From the NCBI GenBank assembly GCA_008508345.1, contig QNGE01000899.1, positions 35,747 to 99,746 of the forward strand: 64,000 nucleotides of DNA, in the 5' to 3' direction. Origin of the DNA: Paragonimus westermani (lineage: Eukaryota > Platyhelminthes > Trematoda > Plagiorchiida > Troglotrematidae). Position numbers and translations under genes: made by a program. Below are positions 49,630 through 61,299 of this stretch, in pieces (position 1 is the stretch's first letter; each line of letters starts with the position of its first letter). A model generated the notes under the pieces. The model saw nothing but the letters and a program-made list of their open reading frames with translations, did no database searches and was not told the origin of the DNA.

Positions 49630-50405
49630 GTCCACATCGCATAAATGAAGACATTGTGGATAGTTGCAAAGATTCCTTTTACTTGGGTGGCAACTTATCG
49701 ACAGATTTGTCCACAGACCGTGAATCATGAACTCTTGTGGTGGAAGCTAGCACTGTTTTCGGACATCTTGAAAGACATGTCTGGAACAACCACAGCCTGA
49801 AGATGGCCACTAAGCACTGTATGATGTTTATACTGCTGTAAGACAGTGAAACTTGGACGATGTATTGGCGGAATATGCGTTAACTAAACTAACCATCTAA
49901 TGTCTAAGACGCCCCTTGGGTATTCGGTGGTCGGACGTGATTCCAAACATTGAGGTACTGCGACGACTGGACACAGACTGGAGTGATGTCAGGCTAACGT
50001 TCATTCAGCTTCGTTGGCTAGGTCGCGTCCGTAGGATCGGGAACAACAGGATTCCAAAGCAGTTGTTGTGAGTGCAAAGTGAAATCAGGTGAGCAAAATC
50101 TTGGTCTTCAAAAACGTAGACACCAGGGTATTATCCGGGCAGGTCTCGCGGTTCAATACTCATAATATATCCTGAACGTACTTAGCTTTAGGCAGGAAGG
50201 GCTGGTGAGATATGATGCGGACGGTCATTTGGAGGTTCAGTGAATAACATTTGTGCGGCCGTGAATCAAGGTCCACAGTACGTAAGGGAACCATAGGCGC
50301 CATATGTCATGATGACACGGCTCTCAGACGATGTGATGTGTGTGACCGCGAATGTGCCGGTCGTCTCTTATTAGCACGTCACCGGCAAATAGGCAGCGAG
50401 TACTT
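49630..50405 (+). mobile_element. Non-LTR retrotransposon (LINE) 3' ORF relic, second lineage
   Basis: Post-palm and C-terminal region of a LINE, read in several frames. FYLGGNLSTD at about 49678 matches the conserved F-x-YLGS-x-x-S-x-D block. FGHLERHVWNNHSLKMATK follows at about 49760, and SETWTMYWRNMR at about 49850 matches the (Y)-x-x-ETWT block. RWSDVIPNIEVLRRLD is at about 49930, and QLRWLGRVRRIGNNRIPKQL spans 50006-50065. A Cys-His knuckle CDVCDRECAGRLLLARH at 50332-50382 is typical of the extreme C terminus of these elements. The sub-family differs from the relics at 16780 and 61300 (VWNNH and IPN-x-EVL motifs instead of LRHLWRR). Stops interrupt it repeatedly. The RT catalytic core is not visible upstream. 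Confidence 0.83.
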
Positions 50406-50920
50406 TAGGCTCTAGTAAGCTTCACCAGTTTCCTCTGCTTTTTCTTGTTCGCATCGACCAACGACCATCGCCGCTTGACAACTCATCCACTCCTCTCTTC
50501 AGAAACCTGAGTGTCTTTAGTCTGCTACCTCTTCTTTACTTCAGCTTTGTTGATGTACTGAATGGTGAATGCTTTGTCTGGTTATTTCCAGTCCACCCAT
50601 GAATATTGTCTTGCCTCCATTTCCTCTTTAAAGTGTACAGGCATGTACTCGTATATTGAACCACTTCTTGCGTTATCTTTTCAATGTTTTTCTTCCCATT
50701 TTATATATCACCATCGGAGTCCCTCTTTGTTTATATCCCGAGAGACAGAGGCTTCAGTTTCCTGCCACCCTACTAATGAGCTTGCCAGTGTTGGTCGGTT
50801 GAACAAAAAGGCCTCACCTACACGCCTCCTAGTCTCATTTCCTTCGGGTTTACAGTGAATACGTTTTTTTAATTGGTACAGCGTAAGTCACGTGTTGTTT
50901 TACGCACAGCCTCCCTTCAG
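50406..50920. other. Downstream flank of LINE relic, no recognised gene
   Basis: Pyrimidine-rich on the + strand with a 98-codon open frame at 50562-50858. Probably 3' untranslated sequence of the LINE or unrelated spacer. No motif seen. Confidence 0.35.
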
Positions 50921-51080
50921 CTCCGGTCACTGTGGAAGGCTAATTCGAAACGGATGCCACCAAGCCTGTCAAAACATCTTATGTTCAACTGTATCTGCAA
51001 CAATCTGCAATGTCCGGTTTGTCGGAGCAGTGGAACCGTGTGAAAATGGATTAAGTGAACATTTGCGAAACGATATATAG
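50921..51080 (+). CDS. Possible cysteine-rich exon
   Basis: An acceptor (CCTCCCTTCAG ending at 50920) precedes a frame reading SGHCGRLIRNGCHQACQNIL, then CSTVSATICNVRFVG and VEPCENGLSEHLRNDI, before TAG. Seven cysteines in about 50 residues, with NGCHQAC spacing, superficially resemble an EGF-like module, but the canonical six-cysteine pattern is not met. A second exon-like block with GRCQPG lies 77 bases downstream. Could be a secreted-protein exon, a decayed one, or chance. Confidence 0.25.
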
Positions 51081-51156
51081 GTGGCCAATACGCAAAAGCG
51101 GTTGCAAGTACGTTAAATTGCGGCTACTCGATAACGCGATTGGTACCCTTTTTCAG

Positions 51157-51217
51157 GTCACGCCAAAACCGGATGGTCGATGCCAACCAGGTGTGACGAT
51201 TAGTTTTGTCCACGAGT
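51157..51217 (+). CDS. Possible 61-nt exon with strong splice sites
   Basis: The acceptor TACCCTTTTTCAG ends at 51156 and the donor is GAGT|GTAAGT at 51218-51223, the optimal donor hexamer. The frame beginning at the first base reads VTPKPDGRCQPGVTISFVHE and leaves one base over. It is GC-rich relative to the flanks. If real it would join upstream in phase 0 and exit in phase 1. Family unknown. Confidence 0.3.
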
Positions 51218-54200
51218 GTAAGTCAATCAATGCACATTCTCTGAGGCCTGACAGCAGAAAATGACGCCTTTTGAGAATGCTATTATTGTTTACAGCAAGT
51301 AAGAATCGGGTTCCATCGTGTGGTGTGAATCGATTTGTTTTCTCTAGCCAGCCTTATTCAGGTTTCAGAAGAAGCCCATTCATTAACGACGTCATCTGAA
51401 ATGAGGAAGTTGTGTGTCAAAACGACGGCGTTACCAAACTCTTAACAAACAATGACGTAAAACAAATCAAAAATGATCATAAAGGAAGTGCTTAGTTCTT
51501 TGTAGGTCATTTAGAAGAGTTCCAGATATCTTAATAAAAATCGGAGAAAAAGGTCAACTGGTTTGCCATAATGGATAGTGAATGGTTTTAGAGATTTGAG
51601 TTGAACAGTTTTAGTTGGCGCTCGCTGATATCTTCATACCTCAATGATGTCTTCTGTTATAAGTCAACACTATATTTCAACTTGCCGGTTTAGAAGTCCT
51701 TGAAAGCCAGCAGACTAGGTGTGATAATATCGCATCGATGTGCAAATGGCAAGCTGTCCACTAATGGTAATCGTTTAACGGTCTGAGTATTAACCATACT
51801 GAATGTCTACCGTATAAGTGTGACGACGCCACTATTACTGTGTGGAACATCAGCCTTCTGACATTTACGAAGCACACGATCTATGCAGCCAACCTAACTA
51901 AGCTGGTAATCGCCATTCAAACATTAACACCATCACTAAAAAAATTGTCGCCGTTTAATGCCAAATAATATACTGTTTATCTATTCTCGTGTGGGTGCAA
52001 GACCAATACCACATGGAACGGAGTGGCAATTACGCGATCTGATCAACGAATACATCGTAGTTTGTGTCCGTGAAACAGTCGTGGATATCACGGTGCCCTT
52101 TTCGAGAAAAACTTAACACGGTAAAATTAATCGACGTTATCAGTCGTCCGACACTTGTTGGCGCGACTATCTCATGAGAACTTGGAGAAAGCTTTTCGTA
52201 TAAGTTACAGATTAACAACTTGAAGATTTTGCCGTTCGCTGAGGTGGGAAGTGTTAAAAAATGGAAGCCACCTATCCGTGTATAAAAAGATGTATACATC
52301 AGTACGAGTTTGTCCTGGTAGCTGATATGCGCTGATGTTTGTACGTGTGCGTACGTGTGTGCGGTTATCGATTTTTCACAACATCCATTACACTTCGTTG
52401 TATAAACCGCAGACTGCAGTATGTAGCTAACGAGATTCAGGAAGTTGTACCCGAGAGGTAAATTGCTTAAAAACCTGTTGTTTCAGAACCACAACCACAC
52501 GAAATTCGTTTCATTTCTCATTTAAACTGCATATAACAAGTGGTGACGTTTACGTTGTATAATAATGGTTACGGTTCTTGCAGAATTTTTTGGACTTAAA
52601 ATTCGAAGCTACCACTCGCAATCTTGGGTGGTATACGTTAGATTATCTTTACTGTAATAGAACCGGGATAAATGTAACCTTATTACCGAGATTCAACCTT
52701 ACCTGATTTTGCGCACTAAAAACTGGACAAACCTCTCTAGCAGTCAATAACCTAGAGATTTTTTCACGTTTTGGCCTAAAATATCTGTCGCTGTTTTTCC
52801 AAATCTGGTATGTGGCATTTAAAGGGTGAATATTTCTGTATTTGTAAAGCAACTGCTAGGCTTTAAACGACGGTCAGTAGGGTAGATATAGGTTGTTTCA
52901 TTGACAATGTGAGCTCTGATGTGTAATTCGTAAATAGAAGAATAAGCCAATTCGCCACGTTTTGATACGAAGTTTGTGCCAAAAGAATGGAACATTATAC
53001 AGAAAACCGTACACAGCCGATTTGGTTATGAATGAATTTCAAAAGAGAAGCAAAATACTTAATTCGAACCCTATCGTTATTTTACAATTACGCGTTCACT
53101 TTAGTGAATAACAACAATGTTTTAATATATATATATTTAATATATATTTTAATATATATATCAAGAATTATGATCCACGAAGCAATCTTGTGAAAACCAC
53201 CTTTATACGAAATATTGGCATTCTTGAATTCAGAGGCATACTTCCTTTCACACAAAGACAATCCACAACCACTTGTACAATTTGCTATCCCAATAAGAAG
53301 TATAGACGGATTAGCTTCCGTTCTCTAGATTAACTATTGTGATTGGGTTTCACATTGCACCTTTTCACAGTGGAATTGCTGAATATGTGGTGCAATTTGC
53401 GTTGAACAAACTTTCGGTGTGACCGGTTCCATTAAATGGTAACACGTTCGGTCAAGATTTGTTTTCACCAAAATGATATACTCGTCGTCAACACGACTGG
53501 CCGCGTGAAAGACAAAAACCCTTCGGCGCTTACAAGCGAGGTTTCAGAAGTACATGACTTGTTATTTATGAAGAAATAGCCATAGGTGGTTTGGTACGCC
53601 CGGGTACCTGCGTAAAATTACAAAACAAAGATGGCGCCAAACTGCAAATCGCTCGCACTAATGTAGATTGGGTTAATTGTTCAGAGAAACATTTAACCCA
53701 TGATTAAAAACATTCTTCCGTAAACGCTCAACTAACGGCTACAAACCAATTTAAGATTAGTAGAAACACATAACCATCACTGTAACAAGAATGTATACCA
53801 TTGGTGAGCACTACCAAAAGTAAAACTTAAATCTGGCACTTCCTGTTGGATTGGTCTGTTTGATTAATCTGCATAAATGTAAAACCAGCAAACGAAAACG
53901 ATTTATACCCGACCTAGATCACGCAAATACTCTTTTTGAGAGGAATGAAAACAGTCTAAAAATGCCAGGTCAGCTGCCTACGGGAAGCGATATACAATAA
54001 AACAAGGTAGACGGCTGTTGTGGGAGAAGTAATTTTCATGTTAATGTCGGATGCATCATCTGGCCATTTGTACTCTGATCGACTGGTGCTGACCAGTTCA
54101 ACTTTTCTAATGATATCGGAGTACATTTGTTCCATAGACTTTTGTGATAGGACTAGCATATCCCCTGTATATGCATAGTTATACTGAGTGATTCACGCCT

Positions 54201-56510
54201 CATACACTGTCACTCCAAATGTGCTCCCGCCACGTTTTTATGGATGACCATAGGACACCTGATGAAAAACGAGATCTTACGTTACCCTGGCTGAAGGTCA
54301 TGCAGAAGCTGGCAAATTTGGAGCTTCAGTGCAAAGTGACTGTAACAAAAGCATAGAGTGCTGAGACAAGAGTTAAATCAGATGGGAAACCGTTCGTAAA
54401 CAACGGGAGTCAGAGCAACCGCAGTAGGTAGAAAAATGACAAATTTGCACATTTGACACATCGACCTCCCTTTGTTTACTTGGCCGAAAAAAAATATACG
54501 CCACGAGAGTTGATATTTTGTGTTACACTTATCCACTGCTAACGTGACACCAGCAAATTTCACACAAACTACACATAGCAACAACACATTTTTGTCGTTA
54601 GCACGCAAACACTACAACCAATTCCATGTCAAAGAGGTTGATTGCTTAATCGGTCAGTTTTCTAAGGTAATGCAGTCCATAAGACATTGGCTGGTTTTAT
54701 GTGCACAAGGAACGCCAGTACCATCTGTTATCTTGTCATAAAATTGATTGCCCTCTTAGCACGCCAGAAGCCAGGTTCCAAGTGACAAAATTAAATCCTT
54801 CTTTAAGGCCTCAGACAAACCGTTAGAATTTCCCAGCTTGTGAATGGTTCAGTCACATAGTGACCATATTAACAACATCGTAAAATAATGCCCAGATGTA
54901 ATGTTACTTCGTTGAAGATTGAAATTTGTAGATCACCCAGTTGCTTGATTACGTTTGCTAGCCTTTTCTTTGTTATAAACTTGTTGCAGAACCACGTATT
55001 TTTACAAGTAATTGACTCTTTTATTCCTTAGATAGTGCACCATTGAAATCACCTAGTTTGTACCTTATACATACTTTAGGTCATCGGTTTTGTAGTTACA
55101 GGCACCCGAGTCTGGATGTCGAACAAACCACAGCTGTCAGCAGTTGCGTGGATCTCACTCTATATTTGTGGGACTTCGTCGGCCTATAACTGCACAATTT
55201 CCTTTCCGTAACGTACACAGTTTACAGATCTTTTGGATAAAGACGACCCTTTATTGTGGCATGCTTGACTGTAATTCATTGGTACTTGCGTATACGAAAA
55301 ATAAAAACGGAATAACCCCAAAACACCCGTGTGACTGTTCGAAATAAGAAGAATTTGAAGTTCACATTTTCTGGAAATATATCGTTAGCTCACTACATTT
55401 TTAATGGTCAAATGGTGAATATTAATTAGAGCCTGAGGAAAACGCGACTACAGTTAAGCAACGAGAAATCAACCAAGTCGACCCTCTTTACTGGTGGGGT
55501 GATTTGGATAGTCTGAATAACTTTCGATCGACTACAGATGCGACGCGAGACAATCCAGATGAATACCGGTATGGGAAAAACTGTTAAAAACTGCCTCTGT
55601 GAATCACCAAGTATTTCAAATCTGCAAACTATTAGGATAACTTGGTTGGAAACATTCGAAAAAGACTCTCCTAACAGCAAAGAAAAACATGCTTTCGGCA
55701 TTTGACCAGAACGGACATAACAAGTGATTACATTTCACGATCGATGCGCTGAGTATATTCTTAATCTTCACTAAAGATTATATCAAACAATTTCGTTAAA
55801 CAATTTTGTTGACTATTTTGCGGAATATAGATGTTCAGAATTTCTGCCAGCTGTACTCATAATAGACAGTTTGACCTTGAGTTAACTCACCCTAGTAAAA
55901 TGAGTGATCCTGCTGGACCCAAAATGATAAATACTGGTTTAAATGGAATCGAATGAGTATATGGACATACTGTCTAGTTTTTGGTAAACATAATGTCCAC
56001 ATAGTCAAGCCCTATCGAGTGGTGATTACTGATGTATCAGTTCCAGCATGTATGAGGTTACAGTCAGAACAGTTTTTTCCAGAACCCAGATGTGACCAAT
56101 CAGGTGTTTGCAACAGGATACAAATTGTTTTTTATTTATAAGAGTGTGTGCCTCACTTACGGACAAATGAGAGCTATGGATATTTCCTAATTCAATTTAC
56201 AAACCTATTTTAATTGTACTAAATCCCACAGCCTTCATCTCTGACGATGCGTCAAAATCAGCTAATGTAAAAATGATGCTTGAGTAGTAAACATCGCTTG
56301 AAGCTCCTCCTTGGCTAATGATCTAACGCGCTTGATCTATGAATGAGGAAAGCAGGGTTGCTAACTCAATTTTCCGCTCCAACAGCCACTTCAACTGTAA
56401 TATCCTAAAGACTGTCGGCCCGACTATGAAGAATTCGTTGTACGGCAATAATAACACGTCCAAAATTGACAACCTCTTTTTCACTTTAATTCTTTTGTTC
56501 TTGTCTCAGA
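51218..56510. other. Long stretch without a recognised gene
   Basis: AT-rich, with only short ORFs lacking motifs. Contains a duplicated 10-mer (GTACGTGTGC, GTACGTGTGT) at 52341-52360 and the AT-rich tandem repeat at 53121-53161. Nothing else recognised. Confidence 0.45.
53121..53162. repeat. TTTAATATATAT tandem repeat
   Basis: Three imperfect units of TTTAATATATAT with variable AT length. A simple tandem repeat that is also self-complementary. Confidence 0.85.
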
Positions 56511-56650
56511 TTGAGTGCACTCTGCAGGCCACTGTTGATGGCAAGAAAACTAAGAAGAAATGTGCAGAGACTCAGTGCTCCTCGAAGATCGAGATGATAC
56601 TATGTGATGGTGTGACGCGCAACCGAAACCAGCGAGCGCGTACGGATTGA
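56511..56650 (+). CDS. Putative coding exon, product unknown (possibly terminal)
   Basis: A very strong acceptor (a T/C-rich tract of about 30 bases ending GTCTCAG at 56510) opens a 46-codon frame starting IECTLQATVDGKKTKKKCAE, then TQCSSKIEMILCDGV, and ending RNQRARTD before TGA at 56648-56650. Third positions favour G and C, unlike the flanks. Four cysteines and a basic cluster are visible, but no family is recognised. A weak donor (GATG|GTGTGA at about 56604) could instead splice to 56778, where CTCTTTTCAG precedes a block that would then read GLLFEPLLRKNAGPGCLHIA in frame. GTGTAAGT at about 56711 is a better donor, but lies after the stop. Confidence 0.35.
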
Positions 56651-58731
56651 ATTTGAGTTGTGTAACGGGGCGTGCTGTTGTGTTGTCGGTGCCGTTTTAG
56701 TTTGCGTTTGTGTAAGTCGTGTGCATGGCTTACTGGGCCTTCGGCTCATGTTTGTTCGTGTTGTTTCTCTTTTCAGGACTGCTGTTCGAACCCCTTCTTC
56801 GGAAGAACGCTGGTCCCGGATGCCTCCATATTGCTCCAGATTCGAGCCGCAACTGCTACAGACAGTCAGATCGGAAGCGGTTGATCTGTATTTTACAATG
56901 ACAAACAAATTGGCTTAATTCATGTGCTCAGTAATCAGAATTAACTGACAGCACACGATCATTTTCACGATTTTGTCTTAATTTTCGGTTGTATGAAACC
57001 GAATGTGCGATATGCGGTCTTTCATCAACAGACCTGACGAGTGGCAGCAAAGGATCGAGTGCTTTTAACGGATTGCATGAATTAGCCGCGTAAAATTTTA
57101 ACTCTTTACCAAAACTAGCACATCTCTTGAAACGGATAACCAAATTCTCGTTCACACTTTTGTAACCTGACATGCCGTGTATTGTTTATAAACATGAATT
57201 TCGTTTTTTGGTAGACCGTATGTTCATGTAAGTTATCACACGTCTTTTTACTAACGCCACACGTAAAGTCCTATGAAAGTAAACGTTCAACGTGACTGTA
57301 GCTTTTGAACTTACTTGTTATTCTAGACCGTTGTCGTAGCACTTTACCATGCATCAGATTGTATTGTGTTAACTATTAACATTAAAAATGTGATTTCCAC
57401 TGAGTTAGAATACAACTTTTGCATCACTCATAAGCGATTGCACTTTTCGAATTCCCACAGACTCTTCCGTTTGTTCCACTCGACTCGTGATTCGCTTTCA
57501 CTAGAACTTGTTGTTTATCTGTATAATTAAGGCTATTGTAACTATAACAATCGTGATGTTCGTATACATAATTACCGGCGTTTCTTCAGTGGACAGTTTA
57601 CTGCCATCTCAGGTCGCTGAATAGTGATAGAGCAAACTGTCGGAGAGCTGATGTTTCAAGTCAGAGAGTTGCCTTCTTCAAACACTGCTTAACTTAAAAC
57701 ACTACAATGTGAAAAATACGTGTTGTGGTCAATGAAATGCCCAGGAGTGAGATTTCTTGTCCAGCGTGACAATATGGAATGATCAGTGTGGTGGACATAC
57801 GTGTGTCGTCTGTAAGCAAAGACTGTCCGATGAAAAAGCAGCTTTGGCATGTCATTCGACGGTACACTAGAATTCAGAAACTTCAGTTTTACGCGGAGCA
57901 GAATTGCATGACAGCTAAGTCGGTGTGAGTAACGGTCGTCATCTGCATAAACTATGTTCTCCAATTGGAAAAGTTGAACAATATACACTTTTGTATTGGA
58001 TTAGTAGACTGAACCAACAACTATTATGAGATATAATGAGTCTGAAGGTTTTGTGGATAGAAATCTGCTACTGTGTGAGAAATATTTAATGTAAAGTAGT
58101 GGGTGGTAATGACAGTTAAGTTTCATGATGAATCGTACACCGCTTTCTTGGTATCTAAAAGCTTCACTTGTGGGTAAACATGGTTAGATGGTTTTAATAT
58201 CAACTATGACGTTGAATTTATTATTGCAGTTCATGCTATTCATGTTTGCTTCAAAATCTTATCTCCCACACTGCAGCAGGAAAACAGATGAATTTCTGCT
58301 AAGTTGCCACCGGATGTAAGTCGTCCTTTTGTGGCCGTCGATTTGCATGACAAATTAGCTAAAAGCCCCCAACCTTGACTTAGAAGAAAACGTCATCATC
58401 TGCACACTTTTATCGTGTTTCTAGTAAGGTTCATGCCGCAGTAAACAGTGTGACTTAGATAGAAAAGGATGCAGTGCACATTTTGGAACAGCTAAGACAC
58501 GTCGACATAACACAGCCTAATGAAACTTGATCAATACAGAAGCGTAATCTTTGTTCTTATTCTTACCAGACCTAACAACTCGAAATAGTATGACCGCATG
58601 GTTTCTGCTAAACATTGTTTAGTTCAATCACTTTTTTGTTCTGTGAATGCAGCCTATCAACATCTATCGATCTCATGAAACCACCATTGTTTACATTAAC
58701 TGTTCGTGAATGGAGTATGCTTTTATTCTAG
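56651..58731. other. No recognised gene; GC-rich splice-site cluster at its left end
   Basis: From 56651 to about 56890 the + strand is GT-rich and several frames stay open on both strands, with a donor (GTAAGT about 56713) and acceptor (TTTTCAG ending 56777) defining a possible intron of about 65 bases. The remainder is ordinary AT-rich sequence. Confidence 0.35.
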
Positions 58732-58952
58732 TCCTTTCGAAGAAAAACAATCAGCCGCCATTTTTGATTCCCAACCGTCAACGGCACACCTTTATGCAAC
58801 CCACTTCTAACATTTCGCCTGTGCGTAGGAAAGCAAGTTATCGCGTGATGCCTCTCAAGGTCATCTCTGTCGCTACTTTTCGATCCGCGTATCATGACGG
58901 CGGATTTACCCGAGAACCAATCGAAACTCGGTGGGACGATCAGAATGTTTGA
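58732..58952 (+). CDS. Putative last coding exon, product unknown
   Basis: The acceptor TTTTATTCTAG ends at 58731. The frame then runs 73 codons to TGA at 58950-58952: LSKKNNQPPFLIPNRQRHTF, MQPTSNISPVRRKASYRV, MPLKVISVATFRSAYHDGG, FTREPIETRWDDQNV. The composition is balanced, basic and soluble, with coding-like third positions. Entry would be phase 1. An in-frame ATG lies at 58710, in the presumed intron, so a short single-exon start cannot be excluded. RRKAS would suit a basophilic kinase site. No family recognised and no partner exon found with certainty. Confidence 0.38.
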
Positions 58953-59602
58953 GTGTGGGAAAGACAGATGTGTCCAGAAGACATTCGGGTTTTATTTCAG
59001 GCAATCTCGATATGAAGGCGAAATGCGTGCATAGTGTTCAAATTTTATCCGGATGTTGGAATGAAAACCATTATTGAAGGTTATATAAATGATGCAAGCT
59101 ACCACATTATGTATGAAAAAGTGCGAATGCACCCGTTACGATTCAAATTCACTTTATACACAAACTTCAAGTGTAACAGGAAAGCATCACGTAGGTGTAA
59201 TGAAAAGTGTGTAAATCGATCAGGAACAAGAAAGATGTCCACCATGAGACCAGTGATGAATAAAGACTAGCAGCTAACAGACTTTTGCAAGTGTTACACC
59301 GGCTCTCCATGACTGATCGACAAAGCTTAACAATATGTAAAAATGTGCCGACTACGATTATTCATTAAACCGTTAACAGAGGTGTTATATTTACTTCACT
59401 ACTGGTGATAAAAATGTGCTTTGCGGGTAGCCGTTTTGTCCCTATTCAGTATCCCTCACTTAAGTGTACATCACTTCAGAGTTTAGGAACATCTTCGATC
59501 ACGACTGTCATCTTGAGTAGGCCCAACATCAGCAATCCACCCATAACTAGTTTCTTCAATTACGATCCAGTTCCCTGTGAAGTGATTAATAATAACGCTA
59601 TA
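58953..59602. other. No recognised gene
   Basis: Short + strand ORFs at 59034-59270 and 59405-59620. The second overlaps the start of the open block at 59603 in a different frame. No motifs. Confidence 0.35.
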
Positions 59603-59919
59603 GTGATAAAAGATTTCTAACTTGTTCCGATATTTTCACCTCAAACAAACTCTACGATGAATATAAATTTTTACAAATTCAAAACAACAAGGTTTACACA
59701 GAAATAGATCAATTTAGAGTGCAACTTGATAGACTAGTTTACAACTGTTTACATAGGAGATTAATAGGCAGTGTTGATTCTTCAACCACAAGACTTGGTC
59801 TGCCTTCCAAATCAACTAGTTCAGAAGTAGTAACTTCAAACAAGTATATTGACATGCACGTTAACAAAATTCTCATATCTGTTCCGGAAAAAAACAATTG
59901 TCTTTCAATCTGAACCACT

Positions 59920-60046
59920 AATCTCACTGGGTGTCATTTCGAACTTCTTTGTTCGACATGCTGTGTCTCATCGCATCAACAAGTTGCACCACTCGGATTT
60001 GTGTGTTCAAAAGCAATTAGTTCATACGTTGAGATTATTATGGTAA
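59920..60046 (+). mobile_element. Penelope-like element, 3' tail of GIY-YIG ORF (diverged)
   Basis: The frame contains SHRINKLHHSDLCVQKQLVH followed by TLRLLW and a stop. DLCVQK-x-x-V-x-TL-x-L-x-W is the same terminal block as at 159-213 (DLCVQKKFVRTLNLPW). The DNA differs mostly at silent positions (GATTTGTGTGTTCAAAAG against GACCTCTGCGTTCAGAAG), so the similarity is at protein level and not a recent duplication. The region upstream (59603-59913) is open in another frame but does not read as GIY-YIG. Confidence 0.55.
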
Positions 60047-61299
60047 AGCACACACACTTAACCCAATCTACTATCTGATCGTTTCTTTTCTATCTAACCA
60101 AACTAGCATGAGATTACAGTTAGTCAGCTACCGAGTTCCATCGCAGTCAGTGAACAGTTTCACTCAATTAGAAAGAGTCAAAATTCACTTTCCGGTGCGA
60201 TAGTTCAACGAGGGATATTCAAAAGAAAATGAGGCTTAGTTTGTCGGCCGATCGTGAGATGTGGTTAACGAAAAAGCCAAAGAAACGGAACAAGATTTTA
60301 ACTTGAGGCACACAAGGGGATTTTTCAGTCCGTTTGTCAATGAAGCCACGTAACACAACCGTAATAAGTCTGAAAAATTAGGTGGCTGAACAAAAAAGCT
60401 TGTCAGTCAGCTTATTTGACCTAAGTTTTATACTGGATTATTGTGCGCATCCATATTGCAATGTCCTTGCTGGTAAGTGTAGAATGATCAATGAAAACTG
60501 AGATCCAACTTCGCATTTCTGTTCGCAGATGTGATATGGTGAGTGACACGGTTGACCCCGTGCTACCACTTTACAAAAAATTGGGAAACTGTTAGTGTGC
60601 TTTGGCCCGGTTGTTTTAACTAATTTGAACGACAGAAAGTATTCCCTTCTGGCGAGACCGCGCAATAACAGTCCCCCCATTAAAAAGTAGTCAGCAACCC
60701 CTGCTAAAACTGTGCGATATCAGCCTGGCCCCAGTCATAATTAAGAATTTGGCGTCTGTTAAACTTCCCAGACTAGCTGCCACCCGAAAGGTGGTCATTT
60801 GGGAAGAACACACAATGTTCCGGCCTAGATGCGGATATTTTGATCAAATCTGAAATGCTCGCCAACTACTGAGACAAATCCTTGTGTATCAACGGACAGA
60901 AAATGTCATAGTTTTAGTCAACTGGACGCTTGGAACGTAATGGTGTACACTGTAAAAGTAAATTAAATGCTGGATTGTGCTGATAGGATACTAGGAATTA
61001 AGGACTTCGAATAGCCCTATGAATCGTACTTGAATTGAAACCTTCCACGCAAGTAATAAGGAGAAGACCTGGTACTAGCGGCAGTAAGCAGTTGTTATTC
61101 ATGAATTGGGACGCCGATTTTACGGATGTACAACAGTATTAAAGAGATCACAGCTTGTCATTGACTGATCTTATTAGCACATGCAAAATCATAAACTGTC
61201 TGTTTATTGGTGGAATACAGAACAGATGAATTGGCGAATGACGTGAGGCACAACATTGAGACCGCTCGTCCAATCCCGATGTTGTATCTTTAACGCGAT
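60047..61299. other. No recognised gene
   Basis: Bases after 60046 may be the 3' untranslated end of the Penelope-like element, and bases before 61300 may be the unreadable upstream RT of the LINE relic. No motif could be read in either. Confidence 0.35.

Noticed and set aside
49215..49637. 140-codon minus-strand ORF, the longest in the antisense of the LINE flank
   Set aside because: A patch richer in G and C keeps several frames open at once. The peptide has no family likeness and adjoins a + strand LINE relic, so a repeat explanation is more likely than a gene.
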